A DNA stretch of 64,000 nt, taken from NCBI GenBank assembly GCA_963521065.1, contig CAUQTI010000011.1, positions 1 through 64,000 on the forward strand, given 5' to 3'. The position numbers and the translations under genes are program-made. The stretch is from IOR16 sp963521065 (lineage in GTDB: Bacteria; Bacillota; Clostridia; Peptostreptococcales; Anaerovoracaceae). Shown here piece by piece: positions 8,993 to 16,919 of the stretch. Numbering within the stretch: the stretch's first letter is position 1; every line of letters starts with the position of its first letter. The notes under the pieces were generated by a model. It worked only from the letters and a program-made list of their open reading frames with translations, was not told where the DNA came from and searched no databases.

Positions 8993-9157
8993 CTATAAAC
9001 TTAATAATGCCGTAACAATAATGACACTGCAGACCATAAGACCAATTGTCCAGCCTTCTGTCTTTTCTTTATCACGGATTGCCTTAAGCAACCCAGTCAG
9101 GATTGCCGGTGCAACAAATGCACACACCGCCGCTCCCCAAGAAATCAATAGGTTCAT
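8993..9157 (-). CDS. Small membrane protein, 54 residues
   Basis: A short gene with a strong ribosome binding site (TTAGGAGGAGAAA before the ATG). The peptide starts MNLLISWGAAVCAFVAPAIL, has a charged turn (AIRDKEKTE) and a second hydrophobic stretch ending IVTALLSL: two likely transmembrane helices in a hairpin. It sits 21 bp downstream of holA in the same direction and may be read through from it. I do not recognise a family. Confidence 0.6.
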   Translation of the reverse strand: MNLLISWGAAVCAFVAPAILTGLLKAIRDKEKTEGWTIGLMVCSVIIVTALLSL

Positions 9158-9178
9158 TTTCTCCTCCTAATCTATGTA

Positions 9179-10234
9179 TCAGCTCTCTGCAATGAGTAAT
9201 TCCAATGCTAAGCCTTGCTCCAATATACCGGACTTAATATTTTTGTCTACTTCATAGGCTCGTTTCAACATTTTTCTCAAGTGTGAAACGGAATACCCCT
9301 TTGCAAACTGGATTGCTTTTTTTATGCGGAATTCATGCACACCGAGCATTCGCACAATCTCAGAAAAGGATAGCCCATCCTCCTGCATTTCCTTTACACA
9401 AAACATCAATTCAAATTGCGAACAAATCAAAGCAAGTATTTTATAAGTATTTTCACCCGACTGTAAAATATTGTGCAAAAGGAGAATCCCTTTCTGTTTA
9501 TCGACCCTGCTTAAGGCATCCAGCATTGCAAAAATATCTGTATCTACGTTTGCAGAGGCAGTTCCTGTAAAATCTGATAGTATTAGTTCAGGATTTTGGC
9601 TGAAAAGCAATGCCTTTTTTATATCATTTTCCAGGCAATATAAATCGTATCCACTGTCCTTATCATAATACCCCGTATACTGGACAAATTGTGAAATCAC
9701 TGCCGGTTTCGCAATCCGCTCTGCATTTTTCAAACGCTTCTGAATAAATGAAGTCAACTGCTTTTCTTCAAGCGGGCTGAATTCGTAGGCCTCTCCTGTC
9801 TCTGCTACTCCCTTATACAGTTTTCTTCGCTTATCTGCCGTGCCCGCCGTAAAAATAAGCATCGTCGTCTCCGGCAAATCTTTAAGATAGGAAATCAGGC
9901 TCTTTTCATCCTCCTCATTAAATCCTTTTCTCTTTGTCCCGGAAAGCGGTATAAAATCTTTCACAACCACAAGCTTTTTCTCTGAAAAAAGCGGAAGTGT
10001 TTCGCAGGCATTCATCAATTCTCTTACAGTAACAACGCTGCCGTCAAAAAGAGAAACATCCAGCTCTTTGCAGGCAGGATTGATGTATTTTTCAATGAGT
10101 GCCTCCAACGCCCAATGTGAAAGGTAGGCTTCTCTTCCGTAAAAAAACAGCACTTTTTTCAGCTTACCGTCTTTCATCTGGCTCTGTATCTTCTGATAAG
10201 CGTGAACTGCGGGCTGTTTTCGTTGATAAGCCAT
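9179..10234 (-). CDS. holA: DNA polymerase III delta subunit
   Basis: 351 residues, the usual length for HolA, the clamp-loader subunit that opens the sliding clamp. The N-terminus carries the family pattern KKVLFFYGREAYLSHWALEAL. Next comes a degenerate AAA+ core without Walker A (SEKKLVVVKDF, TTMLIFTAGTADKRRKLYK), then an all-helical C-terminal collar domain. It starts 20 bp downstream of comEC, an arrangement common in Firmicutes. Confidence 0.9.
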   Translation of the reverse strand: MAYQRKQPAVHAYQKIQSQMKDGKLKKVLFFYGREAYLSHWALEALIEKYINPACKELDVSLFDGSVVTVRELMNACETLPLFSEKKLVVVKDFIPLSGTKRKGFNEEDEKSLISYLKDLPETTMLIFTAGTADKRRKLYKGVAETGEAYEFSPLEEKQLTSFIQKRLKNAERIAKPAVISQFVQYTGYYDKDSGYDLYCLENDIKKALLFSQNPELILSDFTGTASANVDTDIFAMLDALSRVDKQKGILLLHNILQSGENTYKILALICSQFELMFCVKEMQEDGLSFSEIVRMLGVHEFRIKKAIQFAKGYSVSHLRKMLKRAYEVDKNIKSGILEQGLALELLIAES

Positions 10235-10254
10235 ATCTTCTCCTTCTGTCTCTT

Positions 10255-12801
10255 TTATCTTAAGGTATCTTCTTCATTACAAAAATTTTCTATTTTTATC
10301 GTATCTGGTGAAAGTTTATCTAAAAAAACCGCACCGTCTAAATCGTTTCTTTTTACCATTATATCGTATTTTTGAAATAATTCAATGACACGCGGAGCGG
10401 GATGTCCAAAATTATTTTTTCCTACTTGAATGACGGCAATCTTAGGAAAAACCGTCCCCAAAAATTCCTCAGAGGTGGAATAGGCACTCCCGTGATGTCC
10501 AACCTTCAACACATCACTCTGAAGCGCTTTTCTCTTTTCCTCTGTATTCATCAAGCTTTCTTCGCCCTCAAACCCTAAATCTCCTGTCATCAACACGGTT
10601 TTTCCATTATAACTCACCTTAATAATCAGGCTTGTCGCATTTTCATCCTCTTTTAAAAATAATTCTTTGTATTCGCGGTCCGTCATTCCTTCCGGTGCCA
10701 GAATATCAAGCCAAATTCCTTTCTCTAACGGTATCCGTTCCCCTTTTTTCAGATAGAGCACTTTGGTTTCTTTCTGTATCCTTTCTGCCGTTTTTAATTC
10801 GTATTTCATTTCTTCTTCCTTTTTTGCATACGAAGCCCCTAACGCCAATTCCTCTGTTCGAACGCGGTTTCCCTCATACACCCCCAAATATGTAATCGGC
10901 ATAAATACAGATAACTCTTGAATCCCTCTAAAATGATCCGTATGAAGGTGTGTAACGATTGCAAGATCAATATGATCGACTCCGTTCTTTAACAAATACG
11001 GCAAAAGCGTTTTCTTTCCCACGTTGAAATCACGGCTTCCCCCACCGTCAATCAGAATATTCTTCCCGCTCGGTGTCCGAAGATGAAGACAATCGCCCTG
11101 CCCCACGTCCACAAATGTCAGCTGGTGCATCTTTCTTGAGAAAGGATGTGGTGCATCCGCAACCATCCCAATCCAAGGCAAACTGCAGGAGAAAAACAGA
11201 GTCAAAGCAAACACCACATAAATACGGCGGCGCTTTCCTCTTCTCCGTAAAATACTGTACAGTTCAGAACAAAAGAAAAAAACAACTCCATAGAACAAAA
11301 TTAAGCTACCGTAAGGGGGACTTACTACCCACAAATACCCACCCTTCCAGCCGCTAAAAGCTTCGTTTAAAAAGAGCATTGCCTGCAATAGCAGTGCTGC
11401 TGCCTGCGCAGTCATACCAAACAAGACCCCTCCCGAAAAAGGAAGCCAGCAAAGAAAAAGTAAGCTCATCCCAATAGGGATCAACATTCCTGCAAGAAAT
11501 AAAATCGGCGGATTTGAAAAAAAGGCGGCAAAAGAAACAGTATTAAAATAAAACGCAGTCAAAGGCGCCATCGTAAGCTGCAAAACAAGCAGCGGAGAAA
11601 GCGACCTGCCTACACTTCCGATCCATTCTTTTTGCGAAAAAAGCACCAAACGGTCAATTTGGCTGTCACACCAGGGTAAAATTACGGCTAAAGAGTACAC
11701 CGCAAGATATGATAATTGAAATCCTACATTATATATAACATACGGGTTATACACCAGCTGGAGCAAAGCACTAAGACATATTGCATTAAAAAAATCATAT
11801 CGCTTCTTAAGTAATGAACCCAAAATATGAATCGCAATCATAAGAGAAGCCCGCACCACAGATGGAGAAAATTCCGCTAAAGCTGCATAGAACAGTAAAA
11901 ACAGTAAGGTAATCACGCTCCTCTTCTTCTTCGTCCCTTTGCTCAAAAAACGATTAATATAAAGATATAGCAGATGTACATGGATTCCTGAAACTGCTAA
12001 AATATGTGCTGTTCCATTTCTTTGAAAGCTCTCATACAGGGTGTCTTCCATAAAATTTTTATCTCCAAAAAGCATCCCGATCAACAAACCGCATTCTTCC
12101 TCAGAAAACGTTTCCTGCAGCATAGCAATCCCTTTTTGTTTAAACTGGAAAATCCCAGCCTCTACTCTATTTACCTTTCCCACTTCATTTTGAAAATGCC
12201 CGTATCCAACGGACATAACCCAACGAATTTTTCTGCTTCGCAGATAGCGGCGATAATCAAACCCTCCCGGATTTTTCCCACTTTGTGGAAGCTCTAAGAT
12301 CCCTTTTACATGAATCCGGCTTCCATTGAAGCTTTGTGCTTGTACTGCCTCCTTCTCCTTTACAGTTAACAATACCTTTTCCCGAACAGGAATCCAGATA
12401 TTCTCCTCTTCATTACTGCAAAAGGCTTCTGTTTCTAACAACACGCGCATATTTGTTTCATTTTCACTGATGGATTTCACGACCCCTCTCAGCAAAACTG
12501 CTTCTCCAATTTGTGAATCAAGCGCAGACGACTTCATCTCTGCAATAGAAAAGCACCAGCCTCCCATAAAAAAGCAAAACAAAAAAAAGCCTGCTATCAT
12601 TACAGACTCTCTTCCTTTTTTCTTTTCCAAAAAGCAGAAGCGTACAATCAACATCGCACTCATTACTTTTAAAAAAAGGGATGCCAAAACCTCCGGAATA
12701 AAAGCACTCTCCGCCATTCCGGCAGAAAAAGAAAAAAATAAAAAAGCAAATGGTCTTCTCAAGACAAAATCCCCTTTATTAAAACCTTTCGCAGCTTGCA
12801 T
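10255..12801 (-). CDS. comEC: ComEC/Rec2 DNA-uptake channel protein
   Basis: 848 residues with all three parts of a full ComEC: an N-terminal DUF4131/OB-like region after the first helices, a central Competence domain with many transmembrane helices (starting near ILAVSGIHVHLLY), and a C-terminal metallo-beta-lactamase domain (FVDVGQGDCLHLRTPSGK, THLHTDHFRG, MTGDLGFEGEE, VGHHGS). The metal-binding HxHxDH motif is intact, so the nuclease-like domain may be active. The protein moves single-stranded DNA across the membrane during transformation. No other com genes are in the window, but the prepilin peptidases of the pilus locus could also process competence pilins. Confidence 0.92.
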   Translation of the reverse strand: MQAAKGFNKGDFVLRRPFAFLFFSFSAGMAESAFIPEVLASLFLKVMSAMLIVRFCFLEKKKGRESVMIAGFFLFCFFMGGWCFSIAEMKSSALDSQIGEAVLLRGVVKSISENETNMRVLLETEAFCSNEEENIWIPVREKVLLTVKEKEAVQAQSFNGSRIHVKGILELPQSGKNPGGFDYRRYLRSRKIRWVMSVGYGHFQNEVGKVNRVEAGIFQFKQKGIAMLQETFSEEECGLLIGMLFGDKNFMEDTLYESFQRNGTAHILAVSGIHVHLLYLYINRFLSKGTKKKRSVITLLFLLFYAALAEFSPSVVRASLMIAIHILGSLLKKRYDFFNAICLSALLQLVYNPYVIYNVGFQLSYLAVYSLAVILPWCDSQIDRLVLFSQKEWIGSVGRSLSPLLVLQLTMAPLTAFYFNTVSFAAFFSNPPILFLAGMLIPIGMSLLFLCWLPFSGGVLFGMTAQAAALLLQAMLFLNEAFSGWKGGYLWVVSPPYGSLILFYGVVFFFCSELYSILRRRGKRRRIYVVFALTLFFSCSLPWIGMVADAPHPFSRKMHQLTFVDVGQGDCLHLRTPSGKNILIDGGGSRDFNVGKKTLLPYLLKNGVDHIDLAIVTHLHTDHFRGIQELSVFMPITYLGVYEGNRVRTEELALGASYAKKEEEMKYELKTAERIQKETKVLYLKKGERIPLEKGIWLDILAPEGMTDREYKELFLKEDENATSLIIKVSYNGKTVLMTGDLGFEGEESLMNTEEKRKALQSDVLKVGHHGSAYSTSEEFLGTVFPKIAVIQVGKNNFGHPAPRVIELFQKYDIMVKRNDLDGAVFLDKLSPDTIKIENFCNEEDTLR

Positions 12802-12864
12802 TCCCCGTTTTACATTTTATTCCAAATTCAAATTATTGTCAATTAGTTTTCCGGTAAGGATGTC

Positions 12865-13030
12865 ACGACAGTTTGAAAGAAATCATAATGCTGTTATTCA
12901 AATACAAAGGAGTATAAATAATAGAAGGACATATGATGCCAGATTATGTTCATCTTTTGGTAAGCATATTACCTAAACTAAGTGTTTCCAGCTTCATGGG
13001 TCATCTCAAAGGGAAAAGTGCGTTTGGAAT
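12865..13030 (+). pseudogene. Remnant of an IS200/IS605-family TnpA transposase
   Basis: On the plus strand an interrupted frame reads LKEIIMLLFKYKGV, then a TAA stop (12915-12917), then IIEGHMMPDYVHLLV and SILPKLSVSSFMGHLKGKSA. Intact IS200 TnpA proteins read KGVEIIEGHxMPDHVHLLVS there. The stop therefore replaces the glutamate codon, and the first His of the HUH motif (DHVH) has become Tyr (DYVH). The match ends at 13025, inside an inverted repeat. Both ends of the gene are missing. Confidence 0.75.
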
Positions 13031-13060
13031 TGTCAATCTTAGGACAGTCCCTAAACGCAC
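13018..13060. repeat. 43-bp segment bounded by GTGCGTTT/AAACGCAC inverted repeats
   Basis: Perfect 8-bp arms at 13018-13025 and 13053-13060 enclose 27 bp containing GGACAGTCC, itself palindromic. The left arm coincides with the last bases that match TnpA, so the segment looks like the scar of another small element or a recombination joint. Confidence 0.45.
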
Positions 13061-13078
13061 TAAGTTGATAGTTGCTAC

Positions 13079-13104
13079 GCTGCAAGAAGAAGATATCTTG
13101 CAGC
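13079..13104. repeat. Perfect 9-bp hairpin at the broken end of the IS3 element
   Basis: GCTGCAAGA (13079-13087) and TCTTGCAGC (13096-13104) pair around 8 nt. No T-run follows on either strand, so a terminator is unlikely. It sits where the IS3 orfB homology stops. Confidence 0.5.
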
Positions 13105-13107
13105 CGC

Positions 13108-13775
13108 TTATAAACCGCAGGCGGAAGTCCTTCTGGCATTGTCAAAGCAGTGGGCTACACCACTGAGACTTTGAATGACGCCGACCACCTTTTTGAAGTC
13201 ATCGCTAGTGTATTGGCTACCCCGATCTGAATGGAAAACAGAACCAGATATCGGATATCGTTTCTTAAGGCTTTTGAAGGTATCAATGCAGAGCTCCTTT
13301 TTCATGTTTTCTCTCATTTCGAGAGACAGGATTTCTCCATTGAAGCAGTCCATAATCGGCGATATGTATAGTTTTCCATCATGGCATTGGATCTGGTTTA
13401 TGTCTGTTAGCATTTTCATGTACGGCTTTTCAGCGGAAAAATCCTGTTTGATTATGTTTTCCAGTTCCTGAATCTCGGTAGTTTCATAGGTAAGACCTTT
13501 GGGCCTCCTTCGTGGTTTATGAAGCCATCCACGCTCCCTCGTAATACGGGTGAGGCGACGAATGCCTGCTTTAAGGCTTCTTTTGCTCAAGCGCCAGTTG
13601 CATTCGCGGAACGCCATAATTATCGTTGTAAGGAGACTCGTCCAGAATCTCTTGCATAGCCACCGAAAGAACCTCATCTTTACCGGGTTTACCAAGGTTT
13701 CGTTTAAATATGTAATAACCGGTTTCGCCGACATCAAGGACTTCACACATAGCATTTACCGGTCACCGAGCTTCA
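13108..13775 (-). pseudogene. Broken IS3-family transposase orfB
   Basis: The DDE integrase core is recognisable: first Asp in MLTDINQIQCHDGK, second in FHSDRGSQYTS. Three lesions are visible. The N-terminal part (CEVLDVGETGYYIFKRNL, YNDNYGVPRMQLALEQKK) is in a different frame from the rest, so a frameshift lies near 13570-13580. The stretch after QYTSDDF is shorter than in intact relatives. After CFDNAR the reading becomes RTSACGL and stops, removing the catalytic Glu and the whole C-terminus. Intact IS3 transposases continue MESFFATLKKE there. It cannot encode a working enzyme. Confidence 0.85.
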
Positions 13776-13808
13776 GGCTATAAATGAACTTGAAACGGTC
13801 ATGAGCGC

Positions 13809-14099
13809 TTACTTCTTTCGACGAACGGCGAAAAAACTGAAGGCATCCTGGAGGATTTCATTGGATCGTTTCAACTCGTTGACTTCCTTTTCCAGGTCGC
13901 GGATTCTCTGCTCCTTGACGTCAATGAGGATATAATTATTTCCACTTCCCGGGAAAGCGCTTTGTCCGTATTCACTGCGTTTCTGACGCCAACCAGATAG
14001 TGTGTAATATGAGATATCGAGTTGGAAAGCTACCTTTTTCACGCCAATCTCATCAGAGAGACCTACATCTTCTGCTTTAAAAGTTTTATCGTATTGCAT
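13809..14099 (-). CDS. IS3-family transposase orfA
   Basis: 96 residues with a helix-turn-helix (about 12-40: VGLSDEIGVKKVAFQLDISY) and a C-terminal leucine-zipper-like coiled coil (RIRDLEKEVNELKRSNEIL), as in IS3-family OrfA. GGCGGAGGTGAGCAA precedes the ATG. The frame is intact, but with orfB broken it can at most make a DNA-binding fragment. The outer end of the element is probably near 14158, where the neighbouring orfA is cut. Confidence 0.75.
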   Translation of the reverse strand: MQYDKTFKAEDVGLSDEIGVKKVAFQLDISYYTLSGWRQKRSEYGQSAFPGSGNNYILIDVKEQRIRDLEKEVNELKRSNEILQDAFSFFAVRRKK

Positions 14100-14157
14100 T
14101 TGCTCACCTCCGCCACTTTACTGTAGCATAATTTGGTGAGTTTAACGACTGCACTTT

Positions 14158-14267
14158 AATGATAGCATTCCAAATTTACTTTTACCATTTTGGTAAAGTT
14201 GAACAATCTGACCTTTAAATTCAGATGTAAAAGTTCGTTTTTTTCCGGGTTGCTTTTCATTTGACAT
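14158..14267 (-). pseudogene. N-terminal fragment of a second IS3-family orfA
   Basis: The minus-strand frame from 14267 reads MSNEKQPGKKRTFTSEFKG and then QIVQLYQNGKSKFG before the homology stops near 14158. KRxFTxEFKxQIVxLYxxGK is the start of IS3-family OrfA proteins, different from the orfA at 13809-14099. Its continuation is not found on the far side of the intervening element, so insertion was followed by deletion. It lies only about 75 bp past the end of the pilus operon. Confidence 0.65.
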
Positions 14268-14342
14268 GATTTTTACGTTTCCTTTCATTGATAATTTCAA
14301 TAATACATGCCCCTTTAAAAATCTGTTCAGTTTATTGTAAGC

Positions 14343-15233
14343 CTATTTTAATTCCTCACATGCAGTAATTGAAAAAAAGTATTGGCCGTTGGGACAAAAA
14401 AGAATATGCTTTTCCCCGCTAACCATCCTATATTCAATTCCCTCCTCATCCACTGATCCTTTTGTAAAATATCCTGTTAAATGCAGCGGTGTATTAAAAT
14501 ATTTCCAATTCGCAGCTTCTCCATCCGCCAAATGTTCATATCCCGGAAATAATCCACCCAAAGCAGTTTCGTCTATGCAATTGGTCGAAATACAAGCCTC
14601 CTTGATGACGACGTTCTCCCCATCAAGAAGAACCTCTACAGGGGTTTCAAAACGTATCCCGTATAAATATCCTCCTACTTTCTGACCTTCATACTGTTTC
14701 ATGAAGCGCTCCCATTGCTCCTTGTAATTCTCCTGATAATACATCTGATTGTTAAACATCGTACTGATGACTTCAACTTCCGAAGACCTACCAGCTTCTA
14801 AGTAGTCTTCCCCTAACTCCTTACTCTTATTTAGTAACTTTTCGATCTGAAGCCTTTCATATCCCATCTGAAGCAGTTGGATCGCCCAGTCTACTTTATC
14901 CTTTTCAACCAAAGCATCTGCTAATCTTATGTAGGCATTGATAATCTTATCACTAGAAGATTTTTCATATCCAGTAGACAACGCCTGATGGGTGTCTTGC
15001 ACCGTACTCTCATCACATCTTGTCACGTAAACATCTCCCAAACCGATATAGGCGTCGGGCCGTTTTGGGTTGATTTCAATGGCTTTATGCATAGCAATGA
15101 TTGCTTTTTGATAATTTTCTTCTTGCAAATACTTATATCCCAAATTCAATTGTTGGTCATAGGAGTTTGCACTAGAACAGCCCCCTGTCACAAGAATCAC
15201 CACACAGAGTAAAACCCATATAAATTTTTTCAT
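14343..15233 (-). CDS. TPR lipoprotein, pilus-locus paralogue 1
   Basis: 296 residues from the ATG at 15233, which has GGAGG 5 nt upstream; a GTG two codons earlier is less likely. A lipoprotein signal ends in VTGGC (Cys20). Two tetratricopeptide-like repeats follow (LNLGYKYLQEENYQKAIIAM and PDAYIGLGDVYV) and then a C-terminal beta-rich domain without a known family. It is a close paralogue of the lipoprotein at 16056-16919, sharing NPKRPDAYIGLGDVYVTRCD/MKRPEAYIGLGDVYVTRCD. Being surface-anchored and last in the pilus operon, it may help assembly or stability, by analogy with TadD, a TPR lipoprotein. That is inference. Confidence 0.7.
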   Translation of the reverse strand: MKKFIWVLLCVVILVTGGCSSANSYDQQLNLGYKYLQEENYQKAIIAMHKAIEINPKRPDAYIGLGDVYVTRCDESTVQDTHQALSTGYEKSSSDKIINAYIRLADALVEKDKVDWAIQLLQMGYERLQIEKLLNKSKELGEDYLEAGRSSEVEVISTMFNNQMYYQENYKEQWERFMKQYEGQKVGGYLYGIRFETPVEVLLDGENVVIKEACISTNCIDETALGGLFPGYEHLADGEAANWKYFNTPLHLTGYFTKGSVDEEGIEYRMVSGEKHILFCPNGQYFFSITACEELK

Positions 15234-15267
15234 GTGCACCTCCGTCTCTTACATTCCCTCTATAGTC

Positions 15268-16020
15268 TTAGTCCACCTTACTTCCACAATTTCCACAGAA
15301 AGCACTGTCACCATCCAGCTTCATCCCGCATTCTTCACAAAAAACAGCCGCAGAGGGTGCTGAATATAAAAGCTCCTCCTCAGTAGCAAGAGAGGATGTT
15401 TCTACTTTTTTCTCCATCCCTTTTACACGCGGCAACCCTCCGTTTACTTTAAATTGATAGTAAAGTCCCGTAGCAATAAAGACAATTGAAGTCAATATTT
15501 TAACTGCAAAGTTCATCCATATTCCACAAGAATATAGGAGCATTCCGAGGCCCATTCCTAGGCAGGTGCCTCCAGCTATAGCCGTAGAAACAATGATTAA
15601 CACCCTGTTAAAAAAGACTAATAAAAGGCCCCCGATAATCCCTAAGATAGCCCCTGACACCGTGCTTCCTCCGAAAATCAAAACCACTAAAAATCCAACG
15701 GCGAATCCATATAAAAACACGCCTAAAAAGTAAACCTTAACAGCAACAAGAACCCCAATCACGCCACCAACTAAAGCTAAAATTACTACAATCCCACCGC
15801 TGGCACCACTTTGCAGAAGCAATCCTGTTCCAATCGCCCCACCCAATCCACAGCCGACGAAAAAACCCGTGATTGCCATAAGGAGCTTAAACACTTTGTA
15901 TCCAAAATAGCACTCTACTACTCCCAATACAATAGAGATGACGGCCATAACTCCAGCTATCGCCGTTCCAAATTGATATAATAAGTTATCAAAACTTCCA
16001 ATCATTCCAGACTCTAACAT
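15268..16020 (-). CDS. DUF4203-like multipass membrane protein with C-terminal zinc ribbon
   Basis: 250 residues. Residues about 15-190 are a run of Gly-rich hydrophobic helices (GYKVFKLLMAITGFFVGCGL, GGVIGVLVAVKVYFLGVFLY) as in TMEM198/DUF4203 proteins. The C-terminus is a single zinc ribbon (FCEECGMKLDGDSAFCGNCG) after a linker. It lies between the two paralogous TPR lipoproteins. Zinc-ribbon tails recur in this locus (30556-32547, 36699-37244), suggesting a shared cytoplasmic docking theme. Function unknown. Confidence 0.65.
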   Translation of the reverse strand: MLESGMIGSFDNLLYQFGTAIAGVMAVISIVLGVVECYFGYKVFKLLMAITGFFVGCGLGGAIGTGLLLQSGASGGIVVILALVGGVIGVLVAVKVYFLGVFLYGFAVGFLVVLIFGGSTVSGAILGIIGGLLLVFFNRVLIIVSTAIAGGTCLGMGLGMLLYSCGIWMNFAVKILTSIVFIATGLYYQFKVNGGLPRVKGMEKKVETSSLATEEELLYSAPSAAVFCEECGMKLDGDSAFCGNCGSKVD

Positions 16021-16055
16021 ATTATTTCCTTTCTTTTTACGAGATTGATAAACGC

Positions 16056-16919
16056 TTATTCTAGTTCTTCGAATCCTTCCACTGAAAAAGAATAAGAACC
16101 GTTCGGATTAAAAGTCACTTCTTCTCTTCCATTAATCATTTCATACTGTAAACCATTCGCATCAGTCTCTTCTTCATTTTCCACAAAATATCCTTTAAAT
16201 TTCAACAGCCTATTAAAATATTTCCAATTTTCCCCGTTTTGACCACATAGTGGCAATAGTTTCTTCTCCGTTTTATCCGCATTGACCTCAACTCCACACT
16301 CTTTAATCTTAACGATAGCTCCATCAATAAGAACTTCCACCGGCTTCTCAAAACGCATTCCATACGAGTAAATAGTCACATCATGCCCATGCTGATTTCT
16401 AAGACGATCAAATTCTTTCTCATAATATACGTCATTGTTAAAGAGTGTGCCCTCGACCTCCATCTCTATCGAAGTACCTGGTTCCAAATATTCTTTTTCC
16501 AGTTCCTTACTCTTTGTCAGCAATTCTTCCAACCCAAGTCTCTCATAGGCCTTACGAAGCAATGTAATAGCCCAGTCCACTTTATCCTTTTCAACCAACG
16601 TATCTGCTAATCTTATGTAGGCGGCAGGAATCTTGCTGCTAGCAGATTTTTCATATCCAGCAACCAGAGCCTGATTGGTATCTTCTACCGTGTTTTCATC
16701 ACATCTTGTCACATAGACATCACCCAACCCGATATAGGCTTCTGGACGTTTCATATCAATTTCAATAGCCTTGTTCATAGCAATCAAGGCTTCTTCATAC
16801 AGCTCTTCCTGCAAATATTTATACCCCAGCTTCAGTTGTTCGTCATAAGGCTTGTTGTTAGAGCATCCTACTCCGAGAATCATCATAAAGCATAAAACCA
16901 TTAATAGAATTTTTTTCAT
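16056..16919 (-). CDS. TPR lipoprotein, pilus-locus paralogue 2
   Basis: 287 residues. The signal MKKILLMVLCFMMILGVGC has a lipobox Cys at 19. TPR-like repeats (LKLGYKYLQEELYEEALIAM, PEAYIGLGDVYV) and the same beta-rich C-terminal domain as the downstream paralogue follow. Aligned by eye, the two genes are also close at DNA level (compare about 14900-15000 with 16570-16670), so the duplication looks fairly recent. The start overlaps the stop of the preceding gene by 4 bp, showing translational coupling. Confidence 0.7.
   Translation of the reverse strand: MKKILLMVLCFMMILGVGCSNNKPYDEQLKLGYKYLQEELYEEALIAMNKAIEIDMKRPEAYIGLGDVYVTRCDENTVEDTNQALVAGYEKSASSKIPAAYIRLADTLVEKDKVDWAITLLRKAYERLGLEELLTKSKELEKEYLEPGTSIEMEVEGTLFNNDVYYEKEFDRLRNQHGHDVTIYSYGMRFEKPVEVLIDGAIVKIKECGVEVNADKTEKKLLPLCGQNGENWKYFNRLLKFKGYFVENEEETDANGLQYEMINGREEVTFNPNGSYSFSVEGFEELE

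Larger units (their letters stand above)
13061..14158 (-). mobile_element. Degenerate IS3-family insertion sequence
   Basis: It comprises orfA and the broken orfB above. The orfA-side end near 14158 is inferred from the point where another IS3 orfA reading frame is interrupted; the sequence just inside is TTAAAGTGCAGTCG on the minus strand. No matching inverted copy is visible near 13061-13107, so the orfB end has been lost. Confidence 0.65.

Noticed and set aside
12326..12976. 216-codon open frame on the plus strand
   Set aside because: Most of it is antisense to comEC and the rest overlaps the IS200 remnant in another frame.
13108..14099. Active IS3 element using programmed frameshifting
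   Set aside because: orfB has a frameshift in the wrong place, has lost the catalytic Glu and C-terminus, and the orfB-side inverted repeat is missing.
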